Shown here: positions 16,596-22,918 of the stretch, piece after piece
Position numbering within the stretch: the stretch's first letter is position 1
How the letters are laid out: every line of letters starts with the position of its first letter
Origin: a virus
DNA: 31,698 bases
Virus record (IMG/VR): IMGVR_UViG_3300009085_000067
Coordinates: 1 to 31,698 of that record
Reading direction: 5' to 3' (one strand)
Notes under the pieces: model-generated
What the model saw: only the letters and a program-made list of their open reading frames with translations
Database searches by the model: none
Told to the model about the DNA's origin: nothing
Program-made: the position numbers and the translations under genes

Positions 16596-17026
16596 ATGAA
16601 AAGGTAATCGTAAAAGGCCATTGGCTGATTGAAGGGTGCGACGGAACACGGCTTGAATGGGACAATGTTGTCGTGCAGGGATTTTTTACGAACGTCATTT
16701 CACGGCTTAACGGCGGAAGCGCCGCGCTCAATGTGACGCATATTGCTACCGGAACCGGGACGAACGCGGCCGCAAAATCAGACACCGCGCTGCAGACTGA
16801 GTTTTTCAGGAAAGCGCTATCGTCAAAGTCTACGACCGCAACAACATTTGTCGCAAAGCTTTCTCTTGCGCCTTCCGAGAGCGTGACGACCATACGGGAG
16901 CTCGGTGTGTTCATTGACGCGACAGACACGGCCGGAAGCGGTACTCTTCTTTCTCGGTGCAATGTAAGCTTTACCAAAAACGCATCTACTCAGTACCTCA
17001 TGACTTATACACTCACGATACAATAA
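16589..17026 (+). CDS. Tail fibre or baseplate-associated protein
   Basis: The 145-residue protein opens with a beta-rich segment and ends IRELGVFIDATDTAGSGTLLSRCNVSF in parts, a pattern found in small tail-fibre or upper baseplate proteins of many siphoviruses. It overlaps the hub gene by seven bases and precedes the large fibre gene. Role is inferred from position and pattern. Confidence 0.6.
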   Translation: MLNEKVIVKGHWLIEGCDGTRLEWDNVVVQGFFTNVISRLNGGSAALNVTHIATGTGTNAAAKSDTALQTEFFRKALSSKSTTATTFVAKLSLAPSESVTTIRELGVFIDATDTAGSGTLLSRCNVSFTKNASTQYLMTYTLTIQ

Positions 17027-17038
17027 GGAGAAAAACAG

Positions 17039-18814
17039 ATGGCTACATATATTAAGCAGAACTGGCTTAAAAGACTCGGAACCGGGCTTAACAAGTTTTT
17101 GAAAACTAATGAAAATCTTTCATCGGTTGAGCTGACGAACTCGCCCGACACGATCACGCAGGCGGGAACTCCGTTCAGTGAAACTCTCATGAACCACATG
17201 GAAGAAGGTATATATAACGCCCACGTCATCGGTACGCCCATCGACCGCACTTCAACAATCTTCGACCTAACCGGCGATGGAGTGCCAGACGACCCGGATG
17301 ACCCTAGTGGCGTAATATATCGGCCAACGTTTTCAACAGTAGATGGATGGTATACAGATACAGGTGGAAGTGTTTTTGTTAGTAGTGGTGTATTATCGTC
17401 AACGGCAACAACTTCAAGCGTTAATGCCATTAAAGCAGGTGCGTTTGGTTCTGGACGTACTGTGTGTGGTCTGGTCAAGTCAACGTCTGCGCAGAATGGG
17501 TACATAGAAATTAAAGGCACGGTCGGAGGGGTGTTTAATGTCTTGATAGCCACGATACCATACACAACTCCGGGGGTGTTTGTTCCGTTTTCAGCCTATG
17601 TATCAGACTCGCTTGACGCGATTTATTTCTTACAAAGTTCTACTGTCAACGGTGACGTATTAAGCGTAAAGGATTTCTACATCGGCACCGGTGCATATCT
17701 CTCCAAAGTACCAAACAGGGCTGGCGGTGAAGGGTTTTCTAACTCAGGCGTCACGCCGGTATCTTCAATATTTGGCAAGGCGCTCAAGGGCAATGGCGCT
17801 GGCTATCTTGTTGGCCCAGCGATAAGTGGAGATGCTTGGACGCTGAATATAAAATATAAGCATACAAGTGCGTCAACTGGATTTCTCATTGGAAGCCCCG
17901 GTTCATTCCCTTATAATAACATTTATATGTATCTTGATTCAGGAGGAGTGACGACAAATATAGGGATGTCAGATTCGGATGAATCATGCGGTACTGGCAT
18001 TGTTTCAGCATTAAATGCATGGAACACATTGTCATTTGTCTATCAAGGCGTGGGACAAAACGTACTTGTATATAAAGATGGATCATACATAAAATCATTC
18101 GCCTATACCCCTTCGTCTAACCCATCGCCATCTGCGACGTGGTTGTTTAATTCTGCGGGGTTTCCCAAATATGACGGCGAATTGATTGCCATGGCAACCG
18201 CTCGCGTCATGACAGCTGGCGAGATATACAAATGGTATGTTGACCCGACGAGTGTGGATAGTCAAATTGGAAAGCGCGTCACCCAGACTACCGATGGGCT
18301 GATGGCATTCTCCGACAAAGTAAAACTCGACGAAGCAACATCGGATGCAACTGCCAATAAACTCGCCGTGCGTGATGCCTATGGAAAGTTGCACGCTACC
18401 GGAATTGAATTGCCGTCAGGAACTCTTTATGATTATAGAACAGTTAGTGCGACGATAACTATAAGGGTAGGCATGACGAGCGTCGGTACAATCAGCGCGT
18501 CGTTTACGAGAATCGGGCGCGTTGTCTTTGTTAGCGGTTCAGGAGAGGCCGCAAAGGGATCATACTCAGGAATAATTTCTCTTTATGGGATACCTTTCGC
18601 CGGTGATGCGCAGAGAATGCTACAATTTACATTCGATGGACCATCAACGTTAAGCAGAATGGGTTCCGCTGCAGTTCAAGGAGATGGATGGGCACCGATG
18701 TATGTTAGTTATGACAATTCGGGCAACTGGGATGAGACGACGATGAATGAAACACACCTGCAATCTGGATCTGCTACGATAAGGCTTTTCGGGTGCTTCA
18801 CAATTATTGAGTAG
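17039..18814 (+). CDS. Tail fibre / receptor-binding protein with laminin-G-like domain
   Basis: The 591-residue protein is last in the virion block and is followed by a terminator. Residues about 1-60 include an MNHMEEGIYNAH motif typical of fibre N-terminal anchors. Residues about 230-400 (FGKALKGNGAGYLVG, WTLNIKYKHTSASTGF, WNTLSFVYQG, LVYKDGSYI) look like a concanavalin/LamG fold that binds sugars. The segment MAFSDKVKLDEATSDATANKLAVRD is a common fibre linker, and the last ~130 residues form a Gly/Ser-rich tip. It is the best candidate for host recognition. Confidence 0.75.
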   Translation: MATYIKQNWLKRLGTGLNKFLKTNENLSSVELTNSPDTITQAGTPFSETLMNHMEEGIYNAHVIGTPIDRTSTIFDLTGDGVPDDPDDPSGVIYRPTFSTVDGWYTDTGGSVFVSSGVLSSTATTSSVNAIKAGAFGSGRTVCGLVKSTSAQNGYIEIKGTVGGVFNVLIATIPYTTPGVFVPFSAYVSDSLDAIYFLQSSTVNGDVLSVKDFYIGTGAYLSKVPNRAGGEGFSNSGVTPVSSIFGKALKGNGAGYLVGPAISGDAWTLNIKYKHTSASTGFLIGSPGSFPYNNIYMYLDSGGVTTNIGMSDSDESCGTGIVSALNAWNTLSFVYQGVGQNVLVYKDGSYIKSFAYTPSSNPSPSATWLFNSAGFPKYDGELIAMATARVMTAGEIYKWYVDPTSVDSQIGKRVTQTTDGLMAFSDKVKLDEATSDATANKLAVRDAYGKLHATGIELPSGTLYDYRTVSATITIRVGMTSVGTISASFTRIGRVVFVSGSGEAAKGSYSGIISLYGIPFAGDAQRMLQFTFDGPSTLSRMGSAAVQGDGWAPMYVSYDNSGNWDETTMNETHLQSGSATIRLFGCFTIIE

Positions 18815-18818
18815 CTTT

Positions 18819-18877
18819 ACCGTGCCGCCTGCCGGTGGTAGTCCTCCTTCTATCGCTGGCAGGTAGCGCGGTTTTTA
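18819..18877 (+). terminator. Terminator after the tail fibre gene
   Basis: CCTGCC (18828-18833) pairs with GGCAGG (18858-18863), extended outward by partial pairing between ACCGTGC and GCGCGGT, followed by GTTTTTA. It starts five bases after the fibre stop and closes the virion gene block. Confidence 0.75.
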
Positions 18878-18897
18878 TAAAATAAACAGGGGATAAA

Positions 18898-19218
18898 ATG
18901 GCACCGAAATCAGTTTGCGACGCACATGAATTACTGATACAAAACATTGAGCGGATTCAAAAAGGTCAGGGTCAGCTTTACGACCTCGACCGCGAGAAAG
19001 CGGCAGAGCTTGCGGATATAAAAGTCTCTCTAGCGAAGCTCACAGAAAATATGTCATCTGGATTCCAGGCGATGACAGAGCAGAATGAATTGCTTCGCAA
19101 GATGATACAGTCGCAATCCGGGCACAAGTGGAAGCCGGGGCACATGGTCGCACTCGCTGGAACATTCTTCGGCTCGGCAAGCGTGGTGGTAGCCGCATGG
19201 CTACAAAGGAAGCAATGA
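18898..19218 (+). CDS. XhlA-like membrane protein of the lysis region
   Basis: The 106-residue protein has a helical coiled-coil-like body (residues about 10-75, rich in Glu, Leu and Lys) and one C-terminal membrane segment, VALAGTFFGSASVVVAAWL (about 84-102), followed by QRKQ. This matches the haemolysin XhlA family, which acts with holins. The gene follows the tail terminator and begins the lysis cassette. The next gene overlaps its stop. Its role as holin or holin partner is inferred. Confidence 0.65.
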   Translation: MAPKSVCDAHELLIQNIERIQKGQGQLYDLDREKAAELADIKVSLAKLTENMSSGFQAMTEQNELLRKMIQSQSGHKWKPGHMVALAGTFFGSASVVVAAWLQRKQ

Positions 19219-19685
19219 TGCAGGACAAAATCAAACGGCAGAATGACCTATGGCTTATCGCTTACATCGGAAAATACGGGTGCTTTTTTATGTGCCTTGT
19301 GTATTACTACTCTCTATGGCTCAAAATGCCGGAGCTGGATCACTACGAACTGAACGACATCTGGGAAACAGCAATCAATACCGGGGTAATATCGGGCGAC
19401 CTGAACCACGACGGAGATTTAGACGATGCAGGTGAATGCCTTGTTCGCGACAAGGAGGAGCTTCTCAGAATCGCCGGAATAAATGCAAAGTACGAACTTG
19501 CCGACGCAAAATATATTTCAAAGCTCGGAGATTATCTCATCGCTGAAATGTTCAACAAAAAAACAAACTTCACTCATTTTGTCGTTATTGACGGCAAGCG
19601 CAACGTTATCTATGATCCGATAAAAGATTCAATTACAGCTCGAGACGGAATTATCAAGACAATCCGCGTATTAAGGAAGGTATAA
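19215..19685 (+). CDS. DUF261-like protein, putative C39-like cysteine peptidase (candidate lysis enzyme)
   Basis: The 156-residue protein starts MMQDKIKRQN and continues with KYGCFFMC (Cys23), FTHFVVID (His121) and VIYDPI (Asp134). The order Cys-His-Asp with these flanks matches papain-like C39/NlpC-type peptidases, and I associate this arrangement with DUF261, found on Borrelia and Treponema elements. Residues 62-70, DLNHDGDLD, form a dockerin or EF-hand-type calcium loop, an unusual insert. Position between two membrane proteins suggests an endolysin. ATG 19215 follows AAAGGA and overlaps the upstream stop. No signal peptide; release would need a holin. Activity is inference. Confidence 0.55.
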   Translation: MMQDKIKRQNDLWLIAYIGKYGCFFMCLVYYYSLWLKMPELDHYELNDIWETAINTGVISGDLNHDGDLDDAGECLVRDKEELLRIAGINAKYELADAKYISKLGDYLIAEMFNKKTNFTHFVVIDGKRNVIYDPIKDSITARDGIIKTIRVLRKV

Positions 19686-19686
19686 A

Positions 19687-19851
19687 ATGTTTGACAAAAT
19701 TATTGACAATTGGCTCCCTGTTCTCGCGCTTCTCGGCGGACTGTCTGCCATGGCAGTTATCGCAACGGCTTGTCTAATCGCATGGCGCAAGGCTGGCGGG
19801 GGTGACATCAAAGCGGGACCAGTAGACATCGACGTAGACGGGAAGGAGTGA
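19687..19851 (+). CDS. Small one-TM protein of the lysis region
   Basis: The 54-residue protein has one long hydrophobic segment (residues about 9-33: LPVLALLGGLSAMAVIATAC and onward), then a polar tail with KAGPVDIDVDGKE. ATG 19687 follows AAGGAAGG, and its TGA lies next to the ATG used by the next genes. Size and context fit a holin or holin-like protein. No family assigned. Confidence 0.6.
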   Translation: MFDKIIDNWLPVLALLGGLSAMAVIATACLIAWRKAGGGDIKAGPVDIDVDGKE

Positions 19852-19853
19852 CG

Positions 19854-20255
19854 ATGTGCGCAAGAAAATTATTTGCCTTATTGTTGCTTGCCTGTTGTTT
19901 GTTGCCTTCTTCTGCGCAGGCTTCGCAGTCTCCGAAAGAAACAATAAGCGCGACGCTATCGGGTATGAAAATAGACTTGCAGCTATTGCAAATCTCAATG
20001 ACGAGCTACGAGCAGAAAATAAGCGAGTTGCAGAGCTTAATAAATCAATCAACGATCGACTCGAGCGAGCAAGCGAAATTGTTGCAGGACTCGGCGGACA
20101 AGTTGGAAGTGACAAGGATACAGTTCAGCGCCTTATCGACTCAGTACGAATCCTTGAAGAAGCATTCGCGGTTCTATTCCAGGGTGATTAAATACGGCGG
20201 GATTGTATCGGCGGCCATCATACTTACCGAAGGGGTTATCATTGCCATAAAGTGA
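19854..20255 (+). CDS. Unimolecular spanin-like protein (signal/lipobox, coiled coil, C-terminal TM)
   Basis: The 133-residue frame from ATG 19854 has a positively charged start (MCARK), a hydrophobic core and a possible lipobox LLAC (residues 11-14), or alternatively a signal peptidase I site after AQA. A coiled-coil-like body (residues about 35-100) and a C-terminal TM helix GGIVSAAIILTEGVIIAI follow. The total length and N-lipid/C-TM layout match u-spanins such as T1 gp11, which join outer and inner membranes. GTG 19848 is an alternative start. It shares its ribosome binding site, AAGGAG, and nearly all of its DNA with the i-spanin-like frame starting at 19856. At least one of the two must be real. 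Confidence 0.55.
   Translation: MCARKLFALLLLACCLLPSSAQASQSPKETISATLSGMKIDLQLLQISMTSYEQKISELQSLINQSTIDSSEQAKLLQDSADKLEVTRIQFSALSTQYESLKKHSRFYSRVIKYGGIVSAAIILTEGVIIAIK
19856..20191 (+). CDS. i-spanin-like protein in an overlapping frame
   Basis: GTG 19856 lies two bases after the ATG of the previous entry, with the same ribosome binding site (AAGGAG at 19843-19848, seven bases away). It opens a second frame of 111 residues. The product has an N-terminal TM helix (residues about 5-25), then a coiled coil with Asn/Glu/Leu heptads (LNDELRAENKRVAELNKSI in part), and a polar end. This is the layout of Rz-like inner-membrane spanins. In lambda, Rz1 is nested in Rz in another frame, so such overlap has precedent, but here both start at one point and cover each other's signal segment. 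Confidence 0.5.
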   Translation: MRKKIICLIVACLLFVAFFCAGFAVSERNNKRDAIGYENRLAAIANLNDELRAENKRVAELNKSINDRLERASEIVAGLGGQVGSDKDTVQRLIDSVRILEEAFAVLFQGD

Positions 20256-20272
20256 TCACGCAGATTATTAAA

Positions 20273-20325
20273 AAGCCCGACTCCGTGCGATGAACACGAC
20301 GGCCGGGCTTCTTTCATTTCTCTTT
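20273..20325. terminator. Bidirectional terminator between convergent operons
   Basis: AAGCCCG (20273-20279) pairs with CGGGCTT (20304-20310), with further CCGT/ACGG pairing inside. On the plus side it is followed by CTTTCATTTCTCTTT; on the minus side the exit sequence is TTTTTAATAAT. It ends the rightward lysis genes and the leftward early and cassette genes. Confidence 0.8.
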
Positions 20326-20382
20326 GCTACAGTAAAAGACCCAGAACGCGGCAGAGAAAAAGTCACGGAAAAACTTAAACAT
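20314..20382 (-). CDS. Possible 22-residue aromatic peptide
   Basis: On the minus strand an ATG (20382-20380) follows a perfect AAGGAG (20395-20390) with seven bases between. It encodes a 22-residue peptide, MFKFFRDFFSAAF and onward, very rich in Phe and ending SKEK. It lies between the truncated attC and the bidirectional terminator and would be last in the leftward transcript. The ribosome binding site is the only support; it could be a membrane-active peptide or the remnant of a longer gene. Confidence 0.4.
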   Translation of the reverse strand: MFKFFRDFFSAAFWVFYCSKEK

Positions 20383-20401
20383 GGTCGATCTCCTTCGTCG
20401 T

Positions 20402-20423
20402 CGAGTTGAGGCAGTTGTTAGAT
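20402..20423 (-). repeat. Truncated attC site (left half only)
   Basis: On the minus strand the site reads ATCTAAC then AACTGCCTCAACTCG, equal to the R'' and L'' part of the complete attC sites downstream of the other cassettes. The second half (L', R') is missing; the sequence changes at once to a ribosome binding site and the small peptide. Its R'' box is complementary to GTTAGAT, the opening box of its own cassette. The array end has therefore been eroded or fused to phage sequence. Confidence 0.75.
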
Positions 20424-20627
20424 GTGCTTAAACCCTACTTGTGTTTTTACCGTATCTGCGCCAACTAAAAACTCATAATCACAGAACCAAGTCTCTTTAT
20501 ACGAACCGATTTCATAGTACGAAATACCGTATGTAATTCTATTATCTCTGATAGTAATACCGGTTATAACCCCAGAATATTCTGATCTTTTTAGAATAAC
20601 TTCTGTTCCGCAAGGTATTAATTCCAA
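20418..20627 (-). CDS. Cassette D: small SH3-like beta-barrel-type protein
   Basis: The 69-residue protein starts at TTG 20627, seven bases after AGGAG. Its stop lies in the R'' box of the truncated attC, so the gene fills its cassette. The sequence GTEVILKRSEYSGVITGITI followed by ISYYEIGSYKETWFCDYEFLV is beta-rich and reads like a small SH3 or KOW-type barrel. Integron cassettes often carry such short orphan proteins. No function can be assigned. Confidence 0.7.
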   Translation of the reverse strand: MELIPCGTEVILKRSEYSGVITGITIRDNRITYGISYYEIGSYKETWFCDYEFLVGADTVKTQVGFKHI

Positions 20628-20647
20628 CTATTTCTCCTGTTCGCAGT

Positions 20648-20671
20648 CCGTGTTTTGTATTCTAAACACGG
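20648..20671 (-). other. Leader hairpin of cassette D
   Basis: An 8-bp perfect stem (CCGTGTTT with AAACACGG) and 8-base loop lie between the recombination site and the ribosome binding site. It matches in position, but not in sequence, the hairpins of the other three cassettes. Confidence 0.7.
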
Positions 20672-20680
20672 CAAGAATCC

Positions 20681-20738
20681 ATCTAACATTTGCTTAACCT
20701 GCATCCGTTAGGATGTCAGGTTGAAGCAGTTGTTAGAA
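20681..20738 (-). repeat. attC site of the rtcB cassette (58 bp)
   Basis: Minus strand: R'' TTCTAAC and R' GTTAGAT (a full match to GTTRRRY). The plus-strand hairpin pairs TCTAACA/TGTTAGA (20682-20688, 20731-20737), TGCTT/AAGCA (20691-20695, 20724-20728), AACCTG/CAGGTT (20696-20701, 20717-20722) and CATCC/GGATG (20702-20706, 20711-20715). G20723 and T20716 are left unpaired, as extrahelical bases are in attC sites. Length equals the classic 59-base element. Confidence 0.88.
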
Positions 20739-20742
20739 ACTC

Positions 20743-21852
20743 TTATTCCCCTCCGGACTTGAAGTTATAAACAGGCTTCACCATTTCGATTACGTCAACA
20801 GTTTCCTTGATATTTTCAAGGATTATTGCCATATCCTTGTATGCGTCTGGCGATTCGTCGAGCGTCCCGGCATTCGCGGTAGTCGTATAAACTCCCGCTT
20901 GTTTCATGTCTTCCTGAAAGTATTCAACGTCGAGAACCGCCTTTGCTTTTGACCGCGAGAGAATACGCCCAGCCCCATGAGGTGCGGAATAGTTACACTT
21001 CTTGTTTCCTTTCCCGGTGCAGATTGCCAAACCGTCGCGCATATTGAACGGGATAATTACGCGCTGGCCTTCATGCGCGGGGGTAGCGCCTTTGCGAATC
21101 ATGCCGGATTCATCGATGAAGTTGTGAACGGATTCTATTTCGTCAACTGGTTCCTTGCCGAAAAATCCAGTCAATCGGCGCATCATCTCGAAACGGTTTT
21201 CGCTTGCATAACGCGCACCAATAAGCTGATCGTGTATATAATTTTGTCCTTCCGGTGAATCGACAACAAGAAACGGAATACCCTGTGTATCAGCGCCCCA
21301 TTTCGTGCAAAGCTCCTTTGCTACGATTCCGTGATATTTTGCGACCTGCAAGCCGAAATTGCGCGAACCGGAATGAATCGTTACCCACAATTTACCGTCG
21401 TTTCCATAACCGGCTTCGATGAAGTGATTCCCGCCGCCGAGCGAACCGATAGAGCGAATGGCACGTGCTTCGTCCATTCCGATCTTTTTTACCGTTTCAG
21501 TGAAGAAGTCTTCACCGCGATACGGCTTGTCATTGACGGAAAAACCGGACGGGATATGCTCTTTTATAAACGCATCGAAAGCAGGAATGTTTAAACTTTC
21601 AGCATCGAACTTTGCAGAAAGCATGCCGCAACCGATATCAACGCCGACAACATCGGGAATAATCCGATCATTCATCTGCATGGTAAAGCCAATGCACGAA
21701 CCAGCTCCCGCATGACAGTCCGGCATAATTGCTATATACGATCCGTGAAAAGACGGATTATTTACGAACCCCTGAATCTGCCCGCGCGTGGTTTCGTCAA
21801 TATCGTCGATCATGACGTTCGCCGAATTGTACTTACCTTTGACTATCTGCAT
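20743..21852 (-). CDS. rtcB: RtcB-type RNA ligase (cassette C cargo)
   Basis: The 369-residue protein joins RNA 2',3'-cyclic phosphate or 3'-phosphate ends to 5'-OH ends using GTP and Mn. Visible motifs: MPDCHAGAG (residues 43-51), GVDIGCG with metal ligands D72 and C75, GSLGGGNHFIE (H143), THSGSR-like IHSGSRNFG (H160), SVHN (H243) and PHGAGR with H292, the guanylylated His. It is shorter than E. coli RtcB (408) but keeps every catalytic residue. GGAG precedes ATG 21852. It lies alone in a cassette between two attC sites, five bases from the downstream site. In a phage it may repair tRNA or rRNA cut by host defence nucleases (inference). Confidence 0.93.
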   Translation of the reverse strand: MQIVKGKYNSANVMIDDIDETTRGQIQGFVNNPSFHGSYIAIMPDCHAGAGSCIGFTMQMNDRIIPDVVGVDIGCGMLSAKFDAESLNIPAFDAFIKEHIPSGFSVNDKPYRGEDFFTETVKKIGMDEARAIRSIGSLGGGNHFIEAGYGNDGKLWVTIHSGSRNFGLQVAKYHGIVAKELCTKWGADTQGIPFLVVDSPEGQNYIHDQLIGARYASENRFEMMRRLTGFFGKEPVDEIESVHNFIDESGMIRKGATPAHEGQRVIIPFNMRDGLAICTGKGNKKCNYSAPHGAGRILSRSKAKAVLDVEYFQEDMKQAGVYTTTANAGTLDESPDAYKDMAIILENIKETVDVIEMVKPVYNFKSGGE

Positions 21853-21881
21853 CTTATTCTCCTTTTCTTCCCGCGAAGCGT

Positions 21882-21902
21882 CCGCGTATGTCTAATACGC
21901 GG
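21882..21902 (-). other. Leader hairpin of the rtcB cassette
   Basis: A 7-bp perfect stem (CCGCGTA with TACGCGG) and 7-base loop precede the ribosome binding site, ten bases after the R' box. It is equivalent to the hairpins in cassettes A, B and D. Confidence 0.7.
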
Positions 21903-21912
21903 CGCAGAGTCG

Positions 21913-21973
21913 TTCTAACATTTGCTTAACTCGCAAGGCTATTCGCCGAGTCGAGTTGAAGCAGTTGTTAGGT
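21913..21973 (-). repeat. attC site of cassette B (61 bp)
   Basis: Minus strand: R'' ACCTAAC, R' GTTAGAA (one mismatch at the last base of GTTRRRY). The arms share TAACATTTGCTTAA and TTGAAGCAGTTGTTA with the other sites. Pairs include TGCTT/AAGCA (21923-21927, 21959-21963) and AACTCG/CGAGTT (21928-21933, 21952-21957), with G21958 unpaired at the same place as in the other attC sites. The stop of the upstream cassette gene (21968-21970) lies inside the R'' box. Confidence 0.85.
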
Positions 21974-22165
21974 ACTCTTAATCTCAAGCTCGTCTTCAAA
22001 AAACATTATTCCGCCATTCTTTTTGTCCATGTCTATAAATTGAGCGGGAACAGAATCGAGATGTACTCGATATCGTTTTATCCTTAAACTTATTATCTCT
22101 GGTGGAACGCTGGTGACAACACCTTCCCCGTGAATCGTATTAACTCTATTTCCTTGTTTTAGCAT
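21968..22165 (-). CDS. Cassette B, second gene: small SH3-like protein
   Basis: The 65-residue protein starts at ATG 22165, overlapping the stop of the first gene by one base (TAATG), with GGGGAGG just upstream. The sequence MLKQGNRVNTIHGEGVVTSV and the end FFEDELEIKST suggest a small beta-barrel; the V-x-T-x-x-G-E-G turn recalls SH3-type folds. Its stop reaches into the attC. Function unknown; with its partner it may form a two-gene unit. Confidence 0.65.
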   Translation of the reverse strand: MLKQGNRVNTIHGEGVVTSVPPEIISLRIKRYRVHLDSVPAQFIDMDKKNGGIMFFEDELEIKST

Positions 22166-22383
22166 TATGCCTCCCCAGCAGGTTTGTTTATTTCGCGATA
22201 TTTGCCATAATGCAAACAATTTGCGGTAATCTCTTCGTTAAATTGAAAATCCCTAAACTTTGAAAGTGTGTTTCCAGGAGCCTCGATGGAACAAACAAGG
22301 TTGTGGCCGTCACCCGTACTTCTAAGAATTGTTGCGTTGTACCTTTTTAACAGCTTTTCTAGCTCATTAAAAAACTGTTTCAT
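22165..22383 (-). CDS. Cassette B, first gene: small hypothetical protein
   Basis: The 72-residue protein begins MKQFFNELEKLLKRYNATI, a helix followed by a mixed alpha/beta region. ATG 22383 follows GGGAGG with about six bases between. Its stop overlaps the start of the second gene, so the two form one translational unit in a single cassette, an arrangement seen in integrons for toxin-antitoxin pairs. I see no toxin or antitoxin motif, so this is only a possibility. Confidence 0.65.
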   Translation of the reverse strand: MKQFFNELEKLLKRYNATILRSTGDGHNLVCSIEAPGNTLSKFRDFQFNEEITANCLHYGKYREINKPAGEA

Positions 22384-22403
22384 TTTTTCCTCCCGTTCGA
22401 TGT

Positions 22404-22430
22404 CGGTCTAGTCGCAAAGCGGGTAGACCG
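22404..22430 (-). other. Leader hairpin of cassette B
   Basis: A 7-bp perfect stem (CGGTCTA with TAGACCG) encloses a further CGC/GCG pairing around AAA. It lies between the R' box and the ribosome binding site, as in the other cassettes. Confidence 0.65.
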
Positions 22431-22439
22431 CGAGAATCG

Positions 22440-22492
22440 ACCTAACATTTGCTTAACCTGCACGAAGTGTCAGGTTGAAGCAGTTGTTAGCT
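22440..22492 (-). repeat. attC site of cassette A (53 bp)
   Basis: Minus strand: R'' AGCTAAC, R' GTTAGGT (a full match to GTTRRRY). Pairs include TGCTT/AAGCA (22450-22454, 22478-22482), AACCTG/CAGGTT (22455-22460, 22471-22476) and CAC/GTG around GAA, with G22477 and T22470 unpaired. The stop codon of the lipoprotein gene overlaps the R'' box. Confidence 0.85.
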
Positions 22493-22856
22493 ACTCTTTA
22501 TCTTTCTGCCTTATTCGTGGCTGTTCGTCTAAATCATTTTCAGTCCGTTCGTACCAACCGCCAATCTGCGCGAGATCGTAAGTATCGTGTGTAACCCATA
22601 CGGTAGCGGAATCCCATTTGTGACTTTTTTCGTTAAAAGCGCGATAGCTTATGTGCCACGAGTCAGGATAGAAAAAGCACATTGGAAAGAGTGTTGTATA
22701 TGTAGTTTTGCCAGCTGAGTGAACAATTGGCATTAAAATTACTGTCGTATGTGCCGGGTTGTAATCCTTTGAATATACTTCGCCTTCTTTTATTTTCGGT
22801 GTGCAAGAGGTAAGCAGAATGGTAAAAACCGCAACAATAAAAACCGCTTTCTTCAT
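22491..22856 (-). CDS. Cassette A: small lipoprotein
   Basis: The 121-residue protein begins with a short basic n-region (MKK), a hydrophobic core and lipobox LLTSC (residues about 14-18), so Cys18 would be lipidated. The mature part has many aromatics (FFYPDSWHISYRAF, WDSATVWVTHDTYD) and a charged tail. GGAG lies upstream of ATG 22856. A lipoprotein exposed at the surface or in the periplasm could change phage adsorption, for example in superinfection exclusion, but no sequence feature shows this. I do not recognise the family. Confidence 0.75.
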   Translation of the reverse strand: MKKAVFIVAVFTILLTSCTPKIKEGEVYSKDYNPAHTTVILMPIVHSAGKTTYTTLFPMCFFYPDSWHISYRAFNEKSHKWDSATVWVTHDTYDLAQIGGWYERTENDLDEQPRIRQKDKE

Positions 22857-22884
22857 GATCTCTCCTTTTCTTCCCGCAACTTGT

Positions 22885-22908
22885 CCGCCTTCGATTTATT
22901 GAAGGCGG
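22885..22908 (-). other. Leader hairpin of cassette A
   Basis: An 8-bp perfect stem (CCGCCTTC with GAAGGCGG) and 8-base loop lie ten bases after the opening box and before the ribosome binding site, as in the other cassettes. Confidence 0.7.
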
Positions 22909-22918
22909 CTGGTTGTCG

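Noticed and set aside
17039-18814. Diversity-generating retroelement acting on the tail fibre gene
   Set aside because: No reverse transcriptase gene and no template repeat copy was seen in the window.
20402-22492. CRISPR-like array
   Set aside because: The repeats are 53-61 bp, separated by whole genes, with inverted arms and extrahelical bases; they fit attC sites and not CRISPR repeats.
20681-22492. Ordinary terminators or REP-type repeats between the minus-strand genes
   Set aside because: There are no U-runs, and the exact match of opening and closing boxes within each cassette is not explained by terminators or REP elements.
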